Positions 1 to 9,555 are shown, counted from the stretch's first letter. The stretch: DNA of 64,000 nt from Streptomyces parvus (GCF_032121415.1 NZ_CP135079.1:1054001-1118000); one strand, 5' to 3'. Made by a program: numbers and translations. Notes: generated from the sequence alone by a model not told the origin.

Positions 1-2973
1 GCAGGGGAAGTAGCCGTAGACGACGGCGGCTTCCAGGAGGTTGTTGGACTGGAGGTGGTCGAGCCAGCCGCGCAGGTGCGGGCGTCCCTCGGTCTCCACC
101 AGCTCCTCGTACGTCGGCCCGTCGCCGGTCCTGGCCTGCTTGAGGCCCCACTGGCCCTTGAACAGGGCGCCCTCGTCGAGCCAGGAGGCGTAGTCCTTGA
201 GCGGAATGCCCTTGACGACCCGGGTGCCGCGGAAGGGCGGCTCGGGGATGGGGTTGGTGGTGGAGACGTCCGAGCGCACCGAGCCCTCGGGCTCCTCGAC
301 CTCCAGCACGGCGGTGTCGGTGTCCTTCTTGGGAACCCGGCGCTGCTTCAGCTCGGGCAGGGCCGCGCCCGGCACGCCGCGCTTGACGCCGATGAGCGCG
401 TCCATCAGGCGCAGGCCCTCGAAGGCGTCGCGGGCGTAGCGGACCTCGCCCTCGTAGATCTCGTGCAGGTCCTGCTCGACGTAGGCCCGGGTCAGCGCGG
501 CGCCGCCGAGGATGACCGGGAAGTCGGCGGCCATCTTGCGCTGGTTGAGCTCCTGGAGGTTCTCCTTCATGATCACGGTCGACTTCACCAGGAGACCGGA
601 CATGCCGATGACGTCGGCGCGGTGTTCCTCGGCGGCTTCCAGGATCGCGGAGACGGGCTGCTTGATGCCGAGGTTGACGACGTTGTAGCCGTTGTTGGAG
701 AGGATGATGTCGACGAGGTTCTTGCCGATGTCGTGGACGTCGCCCCGGACGGTGGCCAGCACGATGGTGCCCTTGCCCTCGTCGTCGGACTTCTCCATGT
801 GCGGCTCCAGGTGGGCCACCGCGCTCTTCATGACCTCGGCGGACTGGAGGACGAACGGGAGCTGCATCTGGCCGGAGCCGAACAGCTCGCCGACGACCTT
901 CATGCCCTCCAGCAGCGTGTTGTTGACGATGTCGAGGGCCGGGGTGTCCTGGAGGGCTTCGTCGAGGTCGGCTTCCAGGCCGTTCTTCTCGCCGTCGATG
1001 ATGCGGCGCTGGAGCCGCTCGTCCAGCGGGAGGGCCATCAGCTCCTCGGCCTTGCCCGCCTTCATCGACTTCATGTTGACGCCCTCGAACAGCTCCATGA
1101 GCTTCTGGAGGGGGTCGTAGCCCTCGGCGCGGCGGTCGTAGATCAGGTCGAGGGCGACCTCGACCTGCTCCTCTTCCAGCCGGGCGATCGGCAGGATCTT
1201 CGAAGCGTGCACGATCGCGGAGTCGAGGCCCGCCTTGACGCACTCGTCGAGGAAGACGGAGTTCAGCACGACACGGGCGGCCGGGTTGAGGCCGAAGGAG
1301 ATGTTGGAGAGGCCCAGCGTGGTCTGGACGTCGGGGTGGCGCTTCTTCAGCTCGCGGATGGCCCCGATGGTGGCGATGCCGTCGCCGCGGGACTCCTCCT
1401 GGCCGGTGCAGATGGTGAAGGTCAGGGTGTCGATGAGGATGTCGGACTCGCGGATGCCCCAGTTGGTGGTGAGGTCCTCGATCAGCCGCTCGGCGATGGC
1501 GACTTTGTGCTCGACCGTGCGGGCCTGGCCCTCCTCGTCGATCGTCAGGGCGATCAGGGCGGCGCCGTGCTCGGCGGCCAGGGCGCTGACCTGCGCGAAG
1601 CGGGACTCGGGGCCGTCGCCGTCCTCGTAGTTGACCGAGTTCAGCACGGCCCGGCCGCCGAGCTGCTCAAGACCGGCCCGCAGGACGTCCAGCTCGGTGG
1701 AGTCCAGCACGATCGGCAGGGTGGAGGCGGTCGCGAAGCGGCCGGCCAGCTCGGTCATGTCGGCGACGCCGTCCCGGCCCACGTAGTCGACGCAGAGGTC
1801 GAGCATGTGCGCGCCCTCGCGGATCTGGTCGCGGGCCATCTCCACGCAGTCGTCCCAGCGGGCCTCCAGCATGGCCTCGCGGAACTTCTTGGAGCCGTTG
1901 GCGTTGGTGCGCTCCCCGATGGCCAGGTAGGCGGTGTCCTGGCGGAAGGGGATGTGCTGGTAGAGGGAGGCGGCGCCGGGCTCGGGGCGCGGGTCGCGCT
2001 CCGTCGGCGTCAGCTCGCGCGCGCGGTCGACGACGGCCTTCAGGTGCGCCGGGGTCGTACCGCAGCAGCCGCCGATGAGGGAGAGGCCGTAGTCCCGGAC
2101 GAAGTGTTCCTGGGAGTCGGCGAGACCGTCGGGGCCGAGCGGGAAGTGGGCGCCGTCCTTGGTGAGGACGGGCAGCCCGGCGTTGGGCATGCACATCAGG
2201 GGCGTACGGGAGTGGCGGGCGAGGTAGCGCAGGTGCTCGCTCATCTCGTCCGGGCCGGTCGAGCAGTTCAGCCCGATCAGGTCGATGCCCAGCGGCTCCA
2301 GGGCGGTCAGCGCCGCGCCGATCTCGGAGCCGAGGAGCATGACGCCCGTGGTCTCGAAGGCGAGGGAGCAGATCAGCGGCACCTGGAGTCCGAGGGCGTC
2401 CATCGCGCGGCGGGCGCCGATGATGCTGGCCTTGGTCTGCAGGAGGTCCTGGGTGGTCTCGACGATCAGCGCGTCGGAGCCGCCCGCGAGGAGGCCCTCG
2501 GCGTTCTGCTGGTAGCCGTCGCGCAGGACGTCGTACGTGATGTGGCCGAGCGAGGGCAGCTTGGTGCCGGGGCCGATCGAGCCGAGGACCCAGCGCTGGC
2601 GGCCGTCCTTCGCACCGAACTCGTCGGCGACCTCGCGGGCGATCCGGGCGCCGGACTCGGAGAGCTCGAAGATCCGGTCGGCGATCTCGTACTCGTTGGC
2701 GGCGGAGTGGTTCGCGCCGAAGGTGTTGGTCTCGACGCAGTCGACGCCGACCGCGAAGTACTCCTCGTGGACCGAGCGCACGATGTCGGGCCGGGTGATG
2801 TTGAGGATCTCGTTGCAGCCTTCGAGATTCTCGAAGTCCTCCAGCGTGGGGTCCTGTGCCTGGAGCATGGTGCCCATCGCCCCGTCGGCCACCACCACGC
2901 GGGTGGCGAGTGCCTCTCGGAGTGCTTCTGCGCGGGTCCGGCTGTCGGCGGCGGATGTCGGCAACGAGGCCAT
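1..2973 (-). CDS. metH: cobalamin-dependent methionine synthase, 3' end outside window
   Basis: Transfers the methyl group of 5-methyltetrahydrofolate via cobalamin to homocysteine, making methionine in the cytosol. 991 codons are visible of roughly 1,170 expected. The N-terminal homocysteine domain has the zinc-site cysteines in LNCSTGP (about residue 236) and GGCCGTTP (about 301-302). A pterin-binding domain follows, then the cobalamin module with DVHDIGK (about 744-750), whose His is the lower cobalt ligand. The frame leaves the window inside the AdoMet/activation domain (VYGYFPC). The ATG at 2973 follows a GGGAG ribosome site. It is divergent from gylR across 250 bases. I saw no B12-box in that gap. 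Confidence 0.97.
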   Translation of the reverse strand, partial: MASLPTSAADSRTRAEALREALATRVVVADGAMGTMLQAQDPTLEDFENLEGCNEILNITRPDIVRSVHEEYFAVGVDCVETNTFGANHSAANEYEIADRIFELSESGARIAREVADEFGAKDGRQRWVLGSIGPGTKLPSLGHITYDVLRDGYQQNAEGLLAGGSDALIVETTQDLLQTKASIIGARRAMDALGLQVPLICSLAFETTGVMLLGSEIGAALTALEPLGIDLIGLNCSTGPDEMSEHLRYLARHSRTPLMCMPNAGLPVLTKDGAHFPLGPDGLADSQEHFVRDYGLSLIGGCCGTTPAHLKAVVDRARELTPTERDPRPEPGAASLYQHIPFRQDTAYLAIGERTNANGSKKFREAMLEARWDDCVEMARDQIREGAHMLDLCVDYVGRDGVADMTELAGRFATASTLPIVLDSTELDVLRAGLEQLGGRAVLNSVNYEDGDGPESRFAQVSALAAEHGAALIALTIDEEGQARTVEHKVAIAERLIEDLTTNWGIRESDILIDTLTFTICTGQEESRGDGIATIGAIRELKKRHPDVQTTLGLSNISFGLNPAARVVLNSVFLDECVKAGLDSAIVHASKILPIARLEEEQVEVALDLIYDRRAEGYDPLQKLMELFEGVNMKSMKAGKAEELMALPLDERLQRRIIDGEKNGLEADLDEALQDTPALDIVNNTLLEGMKVVGELFGSGQMQLPFVLQSAEVMKSAVAHLEPHMEKSDDEGKGTIVLATVRGDVHDIGKNLVDIILSNNGYNVVNLGIKQPVSAILEAAEEHRADVIGMSGLLVKSTVIMKENLQELNQRKMAADFPVILGGAALTRAYVEQDLHEIYEGEVRYARDAFEGLRLMDALIGVKRGVPGAALPELKQRRVPKKDTDTAVLEVEEPEGSVRSDVSTTNPIPEPPFRGTRVVKGIPLKDYASWLDEGALFKGQWGLKQARTGDGPTYEELVETEGRPHLRGWLDHLQSNNLLEAAVVYGYFPC

Positions 2974-3184
2974 GGATGATCTCCCAGGGATGCGACGGCT
3001 GTCGGCTTTGCGTCCTTCTCGGGGAAGGCGCACCTCGCCAGCCTAGCCCGACGGGGCCCGGGTCCGTAGGGGCGTCCACGGGGCGGAACGCGTACGACCT
3101 GCATGCTGTGGCGGGTGCGACACGTGCGGCCGGGTGGCGGAGACTTTCCCCGGAGTCCGGCGCAGGTCGGCATCGACCGATAGT

Positions 3185-3201
3185 GTTCAGCATTGTCGAA
3201 C
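3185..3201. promoter_or_regulatory. putative GylR operator in front of gylR
   Basis: GTTCAGCATTGTCGAAC is an imperfect palindrome with six of eight base pairs symmetric. It abuts a -10-like TAGTGT (3181-3186) and lies 22 bases before the gylR ATG. A 15/17 match occurs upstream of glpF at 4138-4154. Both are therefore read as binding sites for the IclR-family regulator encoded here, implying autoregulation. Inference from repeat and position only. Confidence 0.6.
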
Positions 3202-3223
3202 CGAGGTGGAGGAGTACGGCGCG

Positions 3224-3988
3224 ATGGCCAAGAACATCCAGTCGCTGGAGCGGGCGGCCGCGATGCTGCGTCTGCTGGCGGGCGGCGAGCGCCGGCTCGG
3301 GCTCTCCGACATCGCCTCCTCGCTGGGGCTGGCCAAGGGCACGGCGCACGGCATTCTGCGCACCCTTCAGCTGGAGGGTTTCGTCGAACAGGACGCGGCG
3401 TCGGGCCGCTACCAGCTGGGCGCGGAGCTGCTGCGGCTCGGCAACAGCTATCTGGACGTCCACGAGCTGCGGGCCCGCGCCCTGGTCTGGACGGACGACC
3501 TGGCCCGCTCCAGCGGCGAGAGCGTCCACCTCGGGGTGCTGCACCAGCACGGCGTACTGATCGTCCACCACGTCTTCCGGCCCGACGACAGCCGCCAGGT
3601 GCTGGAGGTCGGGGCGATGCAGCCGCTGCACTCCACGGCGCTGGGCAAGGTGCTGTCCGCGTACGACCCGGTGGCCCACAGCGAGGTCATGGAGGCGGAA
3701 CGCCGCTCCTTCACCGGGCGCACCGTCACCGAGGCCGACGCGTTCGAGTCGATGCTCGACCTGGTCCGGGCCCAGGGCTGGGCCGCCGACGCCGAGGAGA
3801 CCTGGGAGGGCGTCGCCGCCGTGGCCGCCCCCGTGCACGACCGGCGCAGGATGCCGGTGGGCGCGGTCGCCGTGACCGGCGCGGTGGAGCGCGTGGCCCC
3901 GGGCGGCACACTGCGCCCCGAGCTGATCGCGGCCGTACGGGACTGCGCCCGCGCGGTCTCCCGGGACCTGGGCGCCGGGCGCTTCTGA
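3224..3988 (+). CDS. gylR: IclR-family glycerol operon regulator
   Basis: A 254-residue DNA-binding regulator of the IclR family. A winged helix-turn-helix lies in about residues 5-65 (LSDIASSLGLAKGTAHGILR) and an IclR effector-binding domain in about 80-250. In Streptomyces the IclR gene directly upstream of the glycerol genes is GylR, which controls glycerol-inducible expression; the position here is the same. The ATG at 3224 is preferred over upstream in-frame starts because GGTGGAGGAG lies just before it and it gives the usual family length. A matched palindrome sits before this gene and before glpF, so it probably regulates itself and the operon. Confidence 0.93.
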   Translation: MAKNIQSLERAAAMLRLLAGGERRLGLSDIASSLGLAKGTAHGILRTLQLEGFVEQDAASGRYQLGAELLRLGNSYLDVHELRARALVWTDDLARSSGESVHLGVLHQHGVLIVHHVFRPDDSRQVLEVGAMQPLHSTALGKVLSAYDPVAHSEVMEAERRSFTGRTVTEADAFESMLDLVRAQGWAADAEETWEGVAAVAAPVHDRRRMPVGAVAVTGAVERVAPGGTLRPELIAAVRDCARAVSRDLGAGRF

Positions 3989-4137
3989 CAGCCCGCACGC
4001 CACGCGCCCCCACCGGGGCCGGCACGCCCGCGCCCGGCACATCCGACACCGGCCGGTAACGATCCCGTCGCGCACCGAGTCGTGCACCGCAGAACCCTTG
4101 ACGCTTCCTTCACTTCGGGGAAACACTGCCGTTCAGC

Positions 4138-4154
4138 GGTCGGCATTGTCGAAC
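4138..4154. promoter_or_regulatory. putative GylR operator in front of glpF
   Basis: GGTCGGCATTGTCGAAC matches the site before gylR at 15 of 17 positions and is again symmetric at six of eight pairs. It is preceded by a partial copy, GTTCAGC at 4131-4137. It lies about 160 bases before the glpF start. Confidence 0.6.
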
Positions 4155-4210
4155 GCCTAACGGCAATACGCGTTAGGGTGTGACAGTGCCAAGGGCCGGT
4201 CAAGCCCTTA

Positions 4211-4246
4211 CAGATGGGCTGCCCACGCTTCGTGGATACCCATCTG
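4211..4246 (+). promoter_or_regulatory. nested stem-loop in glpF leader
   Basis: CAGATGGG (4211-4218) pairs perfectly with CCCATCTG (4239-4246). Inside it CCACG (4223-4227) pairs with CGTGG (4231-4235) around a CTT loop. It lies between the operator region and the ribosome site and is not followed by a U-run, so it looks like a leader RNA structure rather than a simple terminator. Confidence 0.55.
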
Positions 4247-4311
4247 GGGCGCGGAACACCGGCGGGACCGGTGATCCGCTCTCCCCTGGACGAAGGACAA
4301 AGGAGTCGCGG

Positions 4312-5103
4312 GTGTCCAGCTCCGACATTTTCATCGGCGAGACCATAGGTACCGCCGTACTCATCCTGCTCGGCGGCGGTGTCTGTGCCGCCGTCACGCT
4401 GAAGAGCTCGAAGGCCCGGAACGCGGGCTGGCTGGCCATCACCTTCGGGTGGGGCTTCGCCGTGCTGACCGGCGCCTACCTCGCCGGCGGCGTATCGGGC
4501 GCCCACCTCAACCCCGCGGTCACGGTCGGCCTGGCCATCCAGGGCGGCACGGAGTGGGGCGACGTCCCGCTCTACCTCGGCTCGCAGCTGCTCGGCGCGA
4601 TGATCGGCGCCCTGCTGGTCTGGGCGGTCTACTACGGCCAGTTCCACGCCCACCTGACCGACCCGGAGATCATCGGTACCAAGTCCACCGACGAGGGCAT
4701 GGTCGACCAGACCGCCGCCCCCGAGGCGGGCCCGGTGCTCGGGATCTTCTCCACCGGTCCGGAGATCCGCAACGGCGTGCAGAACGTCGTCACCGAGATC
4801 ATCGCCACCGTCGTGCTGGTCCTGGCGATCCTGACCCAGGGCCTCAACAACGAGGGCAACGGCCTCGGCGTGCTCGGCGCGCTGATCACCGCCCTGGTCG
4901 TGGTCGGCATCGGCCTCTCGCTCGGCGGCCCGACCGGCTACGCCATCAACCCGGTCCGCGACCTCGGTCCGCGCATCGTGCACGCCCTGCTTCCGCTGCC
5001 GAACAAGGGTGGTTCGGACTGGGGCTACGCGTGGGTACCCATCGTGGGTCCGCTCGTCGGCGGCGCACTCGCCGGCGGGCTCTACAACCTCGCCTTCGCC
5101 TAG
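4312..5103 (+). CDS. glpF: glycerol facilitator (MIP/aquaglyceroporin)
   Basis: A 263-residue inner-membrane channel for glycerol entry and the first gene of the glpF-glpK-glpD operon. Six hydrophobic spans and two half-helix motifs are visible: canonical HLNPAVT near residue 65, and [10 protein letters not shown] near 213. In the second, the usual NPA is NPV (codon GTC). The Arg of the selectivity filter is kept. The GTG at 4312 is chosen because AGGAG lies seven bases before it; an earlier in-frame start at 4180 would fall inside the control region. glpK follows after 39 bases. Confidence 0.95.
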   Translation: MSSSDIFIGETIGTAVLILLGGGVCAAVTLKSSKARNAGWLAITFGWGFAVLTGAYLAGGVSGAHLNPAVTVGLAIQGGTEWGDVPLYLGSQLLGAMIGALLVWAVYYGQFHAHLTDPEIIGTKSTDEGMVDQTAAPEAGPVLGIFSTGPEIRNGVQNVVTEIIATVVLVLAILTQGLNNEGNGLGVLGALITALVVVGIGLSLGGPTGYAINPVRDLGPRIVHALLPLPNKGGSDWGYAWVPIVGPLVGGALAGGLYNLAFA

Positions 5104-5142
5104 CCGCTCGCTCATCACCTCACAGACTTCCGGGAGCACACC

Positions 5143-6687
5143 GTGACCGACGCACACACCACCGGCACCCACGGCACCGGGCCGTTCATCGCGGCCATCG
5201 ACCAGGGCACCACCTCCAGCCGCTGCATCGTCTTCGACAAGGACGGCCGGATCGTCTCCGTCGACCAGAAGGAGCACGAGCAGATCTTCCCGAAGCCGGG
5301 CTGGGTCGAGCACGACGCGACCGAGATCTGGGAGAACGTCCAGGAGGTCGTCGCCGGGGCCATCGTCAAGGCCGGCATCACCTCCGCCGACGTCAAGGCG
5401 ATCGGCATCACCAACCAGCGCGAGACCACGCTGCTGTGGGACAAGAACACCGGTGAGCCGGTGCACAACGCCCTGGTCTGGCAGGACACCCGCACCGACG
5501 CGCTCTGCAAGGAGCTCGGCCGCAACGTGGGCCAGGACCGGTTCCGCCGCGAGACCGGGCTGCCGCTCGCCTCGTACTTCGCAGGCCCCAAGGTCCGCTG
5601 GCTGCTCGACAACGTCGAGGGGCTGCGCGAGCGCGCCGAGCGCGGCGACATCCTCTTCGGCACCATGGACTCCTGGGTCATCTGGAACCTCACCGGCGGC
5701 ACCGACGGCGGCGTCCACGTCACCGACGTGACCAACGCCTCGCGCACCCTCCTGATGAACCTGCACACGATGGCCTGGGACGAGAAGATCCTCTCCTCCA
5801 TCGGCATCCCGGCCGCAGTGCTCCCCGAGATCCGCTCCTCCGCCGAGGTCTACGGCAACGCCAAGGGCGGCATCCTGGACGGCGTCCCGGTCGCCTCCGC
5901 GCTCGGCGACCAGCAGGCGGCGCTTTTCGGCCAGACCTGTTTCGCCGAGGGCGAGGCCAAGTCCACGTACGGCACCGGCACCTTCATGCTGATGAACACC
6001 GGGGGCACCCCGGTGAACTCGTACAACGGGCTGCTCACCACCGTCGGCTACCAGATCGGCGACAAGCCCCCGGTGTACGCGCTGGAGGGCTCCATCGCGG
6101 TCACCGGTTCGCTGGTGCAGTGGATGCGCGACCAGATGGGCCTGATCAAGTCGGCCGCCGAGATCGAGACGCTGGCCTCCTCGGTCGAGGACAACGGCGG
6201 CGCGTACTTCGTGCCCGCCTTCTCCGGACTGTTCGCCCCCTACTGGCGTCCCGACGCCCGTGGCGTCATCGCCGGTCTCACCCGTTACGTCACCAAGGCG
6301 CACATCGCCCGTGCCGTCCTGGAGGCCACCGCCTGGCAGACCCGCGAGATCAGCGACGCCATGACGAAGGACTCCGGCGTCGAGCTGACCGCGCTCAAGG
6401 TCGACGGCGGCATGACGTCCAACAACCTGCTGATGCAGACGCTCGCCGACTTCCTGGACGCGCCCGTGGTGCGCCCCATGGTCGCCGAGACCACCTGCCT
6501 CGGCGCCGCCTACGCCGCCGGTCTCGCCGTCGGCTTCTGGCCGGACACCGACGCGCTGCGCGCCAACTGGCGCCGGGCCGCCGAGTGGACACCCCGCATG
6601 GACGCGGACACCCGTGCCCGCGAGTACAAGAGCTGGCTCAAGGCCGTCGAACGGACCATGGGCTGGATCGAGGACGAAGAAAGCTGA
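5143..6687 (+). CDS. glpK: glycerol kinase
   Basis: Phosphorylates glycerol to sn-glycerol 3-phosphate with ATP in the cytosol, trapping what GlpF lets in. The 514-residue product has the FGGY-kinase architecture. The phosphate-binding DQGTTSSR is at about residue 20, followed by ITNQRETT and the C-terminal half with [12 protein letters not shown] and [12 protein letters not shown]. The GTG start at 5143 follows a GGGAGC ribosome site. It sits between glpF and glpD in one transcription unit, so it is expected to be glycerol-inducible under GylR. Confidence 0.97.
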   Translation: MTDAHTTGTHGTGPFIAAIDQGTTSSRCIVFDKDGRIVSVDQKEHEQIFPKPGWVEHDATEIWENVQEVVAGAIVKAGITSADVKAIGITNQRETTLLWDKNTGEPVHNALVWQDTRTDALCKELGRNVGQDRFRRETGLPLASYFAGPKVRWLLDNVEGLRERAERGDILFGTMDSWVIWNLTGGTDGGVHVTDVTNASRTLLMNLHTMAWDEKILSSIGIPAAVLPEIRSSAEVYGNAKGGILDGVPVASALGDQQAALFGQTCFAEGEAKSTYGTGTFMLMNTGGTPVNSYNGLLTTVGYQIGDKPPVYALEGSIAVTGSLVQWMRDQMGLIKSAAEIETLASSVEDNGGAYFVPAFSGLFAPYWRPDARGVIAGLTRYVTKAHIARAVLEATAWQTREISDAMTKDSGVELTALKVDGGMTSNNLLMQTLADFLDAPVVRPMVAETTCLGAAYAAGLAVGFWPDTDALRANWRRAAEWTPRMDADTRAREYKSWLKAVERTMGWIEDEES

Positions 6688-6701
6688 CGAGGAGCATCAC
6701 C

Positions 6702-8312
6702 ATGACCACCCTGCAGAGCGTTCCCGCCCTCGGAACGCACCCGGCCTCCGGCTCGCTGCCGAGCCGCGCCGAGACCCGGGACCAGCTGTCCCGGGCCACG
6801 TACGACCTCCTGGTCATCGGCGGCGGCATCCTGGGCATCTCCACCGCCTGGCATGCCGCGCAGTCCGGGCTGCGGGTGGCTCTGGTGGACGCCGGCGACT
6901 TCGCCGGCGCCACCTCCTCCGCCTCCTCCAAGCTCCTCCACGGCGGTCTGCGCTACCTCCAGACCGGCGCGGTGAAGCTGGTCGCGGAGAACCACTTCGA
7001 GCGGCGCGCGGTCTCCCGCGAGGTGGCCCCGCACCTGGCCAACCCGCTCACCTTCTACCTGCCCGTCTACAAGGGCGGCCCGCACGGCGCGGCCAAGCTC
7101 GGCGCGGGCGTCTTCGCCTACTCCGCGCTCTCCGCGTTCGGCGACGGCGTCGGCCACGTCATATCCCCGGCCAAGGCCCAGCGCGACGTGCCCGAGCTGC
7201 GTACGGACGATCTCAAGGCGGTCGCGGTCTACCGCGACGACCAGATGAACGACGCCCGCATGGCGCTGATGACGGTCCGCGCGGCCGTCGACGCGGGCGC
7301 GGTCGTCCTCAACCACGCGGCCGTCACCGGGCTCCGCTTCACCCGGGGCCGGGTCACCGGCGCCGAGCTGAAGGACAGCACCGACTCCACCGAGTTCGGC
7401 GTCGACGCCCGGCTCGTGCTGAACGCGACCGGCCCCTGGGTCGACCACCTGCGGAAGATGGAGGACCCGAACGCGGCTCCTTCCATCCGCCTCTCCAAGG
7501 GCGCGCACCTGGTCCTCAAGCGGACCCGGCCGTGGCGGGCGGCGCTGGCCACCCCGATCGACAAGTACCGCATCACGTTCGCGCTGCCGTGGGAGGACAT
7601 GCTGCTCCTCGGCACGACGGACGAGGAGTACGAGGGCGATCCGGCGGACGTCTCGGTGACCGAGGCCGACACCGCGCAGATCCTCGACGAGGCGGCGTTC
7701 TCGATCAAGGACCAGCAGCTCTCGCGCGATCTGATCACGTACTCCTTCGCGGGTCTGCGGGTGCTTCCCGGCGGTCCCGGCGACACCTCCAAGGCCAAGC
7801 GCGAAACGGTCGTCACCGAGGGCCGCGGCGGGATGCTGTCGGTCGCGGGCGGCAAGTGGACGACCTTCCGCCACATCGGCCGTACGGTCATGAACAAGCT
7901 GGCCGCGCTGCCCGGGCACCCGCTGGCCGAGGACATGGAGCCGATGAACCGGCTGCCGCGGAAGCTGCCGCTCCCCGGTATCGCCAACCCGAACGCGGTC
8001 GCTCACCGGCTGCTCGTCGACGGTCCGGCGCCCGGGCCGCGCATGGCCCCGGACACCGCCCGGCACCTGGCCACGCACTACGGATCCCTCGCCTTCGACA
8101 TCGCGCGCCTGGCGAACGAGAACCCTCGGCTGGCCGAGCGCGTCCACCCGGACGCCCCGGAGATCTGGGCCCAGGTCGCCTACGCCCGGGACCACGAGTG
8201 GGCCGAGACGGCGGACGACGTGCTGCGCCGCCGGACCACGCTGACGATCCGGGGCCTGGCGACGGACGACGTCCGCGAGGGCGTCGAGAAGCTGCTGGCC
8301 GACCGGGACTGA
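6702..8312 (+). CDS. glpD: FAD-dependent glycerol-3-phosphate dehydrogenase
   Basis: Oxidises glycerol 3-phosphate to dihydroxyacetone phosphate at the membrane, feeding electrons to quinone. The 536-residue product has an N-terminal FAD-binding Rossmann motif, VIGGGILGIS (glycines at about 40-45), then the DAO/GlpD core with SSKLLHGGLRYL. A C-terminal DAO_C-like helical domain covers about residues 400-530. The ATG at 6702 is 14 bases after glpK and preceded by AGGAG. The operon ends at a strong hairpin 22 bases downstream. Confidence 0.96.
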   Translation: MTTLQSVPALGTHPASGSLPSRAETRDQLSRATYDLLVIGGGILGISTAWHAAQSGLRVALVDAGDFAGATSSASSKLLHGGLRYLQTGAVKLVAENHFERRAVSREVAPHLANPLTFYLPVYKGGPHGAAKLGAGVFAYSALSAFGDGVGHVISPAKAQRDVPELRTDDLKAVAVYRDDQMNDARMALMTVRAAVDAGAVVLNHAAVTGLRFTRGRVTGAELKDSTDSTEFGVDARLVLNATGPWVDHLRKMEDPNAAPSIRLSKGAHLVLKRTRPWRAALATPIDKYRITFALPWEDMLLLGTTDEEYEGDPADVSVTEADTAQILDEAAFSIKDQQLSRDLITYSFAGLRVLPGGPGDTSKAKRETVVTEGRGGMLSVAGGKWTTFRHIGRTVMNKLAALPGHPLAEDMEPMNRLPRKLPLPGIANPNAVAHRLLVDGPAPGPRMAPDTARHLATHYGSLAFDIARLANENPRLAERVHPDAPEIWAQVAYARDHEWAETADDVLRRRTTLTIRGLATDDVREGVEKLLADRD

Positions 8313-8333
8313 TCCACCGGACCCACCCCCCAC

Positions 8334-8383
8334 GGGTACGGGAGGGGCGGCTACCTCGCGTAGCCGCCCCCGTTCCCGTACCC
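8334..8383 (+). terminator. terminator of glpFKD operon
   Basis: A long GC-rich hairpin: GGGTACGGGAGGGGCGGCTAC pairs with GTAGCCGCCCC-GTTCCCGTACCC around a CTCGC loop, with one small bulge. It directly follows glpD. Confidence 0.85.
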
Positions 8384-8453
8384 CCCAGGTGCACCGGGCG
8401 GGCGCCACACTCCCGCCACACTCGTGCAACGTGCCGCGGGGACAGTGGTGTTC

Positions 8454-9512
8454 ATGCGATTCTCCGTACTCTCCCTGATCGGTCACGATCCGCACCCGCT
8501 GACCGGTGATCTGCCCTTTGCCGCCGACCGGTTCGAGGAAGTGATCGACACGGCCTCGGTGGCGGAGCGGCTCGGCTTCGACGCCTACTCCGTCGGCGAA
8601 CGGCATGCGGGCGCCTTCCTCTCCTCCAGCCCCAACGTGGTGCTGGGCGCCATCGCGGCCCGGACGAGCACCATCCGGCTGCTCACCGGTGTGACCGTCG
8701 TCGCGATCCTCGACCCGGTCCGGGTGGCGGAGGACTTCGCGACACTCGACCAGATCTCCCGGGGCCGTGTCGAACTGGTCGTCGGCAAGGGCGCGGAGGC
8801 GGGCCACTTCGACCTGTTCGGTCTGGAGGAGGAGCGGCAGTGGGACCTCCAGAAGGAGAAGTACGAGCTGCTGCGCCGGCTCTGGACCGAGGAGGGCGTC
8901 GACTGGGAAGGCGAGTTCCGCCCGCCGCTGAAGAACGTGACGACCGTGCCCCGTCCCTACGACGGCCTCCCCCGGATCTGGCACGGCTCGGCGACCAGCC
9001 TCAACTCCCCCGAGCTGGCGGCGAAACACGGCGATCCGCTGTTCACCGCGAACGCCGTCCAGCCGCGTGAGGCGTACGCGAAGCTCATCACCCACTACCG
9101 GGAGCGGTTCGAGGCGTACGGGCACGATCCGGCGGACGCGAAGGTGGCGGCGGGATCGGGCGGACTGCTCATCGCGGACAGCTCGCAGGCGGCCGTCACG
9201 CGGTACAAGGAGCTGTACGAGGCGCGGGTCCGGCAGGCCTTCAAGCCGCATCTGGCGGGCAGGGCCGGCTACAACACCCCCTTCCGCACGATCGAGGAGG
9301 CGATCGAGGGCGGCCCGCAGCTGATCGGCAGTCCGCAGCAGATCATCGACAAGATCCTCGGCTGGCACGAGGTCTACCGCCACGACCTCCAGTCGATCAC
9401 CGTGGACGGCTTCGGGCTGGGCCGTCCTGAGCAGTTGGAGACGCTCCAGCGGTTCGCGGAGGAGATCGCCCCGGTGGTGCGGAGCCAGGCGCCGTCCTCG
9501 CTCCGGGACTGA
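8454..9512 (+). CDS. LLM-class flavin-dependent oxidoreductase
   Basis: A 352-residue luciferase-like (bacterial luciferase/F420 superfamily) TIM-barrel oxidoreductase. Recognisable pieces are the N-terminal MRFSVLSLIGHDPHPLTGD, DAYSVGERHAGAFLSSSP, ISRGRVELVVGKG and the C-terminal LIGSPQQIIDKI segment typical of the family. Whether FMN or F420 is used, and on what substrate, cannot be told. The ATG at 8454 matches the family start. It stands alone downstream of the glp terminator, and a weak hairpin (9527-9555) follows. Confidence 0.82.
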   Translation: MRFSVLSLIGHDPHPLTGDLPFAADRFEEVIDTASVAERLGFDAYSVGERHAGAFLSSSPNVVLGAIAARTSTIRLLTGVTVVAILDPVRVAEDFATLDQISRGRVELVVGKGAEAGHFDLFGLEEERQWDLQKEKYELLRRLWTEEGVDWEGEFRPPLKNVTTVPRPYDGLPRIWHGSATSLNSPELAAKHGDPLFTANAVQPREAYAKLITHYRERFEAYGHDPADAKVAAGSGGLLIADSSQAAVTRYKELYEARVRQAFKPHLAGRAGYNTPFRTIEEAIEGGPQLIGSPQQIIDKILGWHEVYRHDLQSITVDGFGLGRPEQLETLQRFAEEIAPVVRSQAPSSLRD

Positions 9513-9526
9513 TCGAACACTGTTCA

Positions 9527-9555
9527 CCCGGCCGTGCAAGAGGGCTGCGGCCGGG
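9527..9555. terminator. weak hairpin after the LLM oxidoreductase gene
   Basis: CCCGGCCG (9527-9534) pairs with CGGCCGGG (9548-9555) across a 13-base loop, 15 bases after the stop. Short stem and no U-run, so only a possible terminator. Confidence 0.4.

Larger units (their letters stand above)
3989..4311 (+). promoter_or_regulatory. 323-base control region of the glycerol operon
   Basis: No gene is seen between gylR and glpF. The stretch holds, in order, a TTGACG (4099-4104) that could be a -35 element, the second GylR-like site (4138-4154), a 7-bp inverted repeat CCTAACG/CGTTAGG (4156-4162 and 4171-4177), a nested leader hairpin (4211-4246), and the glpF ribosome site AGGAG (4301-4305). The layout suggests repressor control of initiation plus a structured leader. 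Confidence 0.65.

Noticed and set aside
55..2979. Very long plus-strand open frame opposite metH
   Set aside because: Low-complexity Arg/Leu/Val/Gly-rich translation and a third-position GC pattern that fits metH on the other strand; a shadow of a real gene in high-GC DNA. The same applies to long frames at 3448-6303 (-), 6510-9704 (-), 10756-12993 (+) and 46786-48804 (+).
2974..3223. Possible cobalamin or SAM riboswitch before metH
   Set aside because: No B12-box (GCCACTG on the metH strand) and no convincing multi-stem core could be found in the 250-base gap; a covariance-model search would be decisive.
8454..9512. Light-emitting luciferase
   Set aside because: Only the general LLM superfamily fold is supported; there are no lux partner genes.
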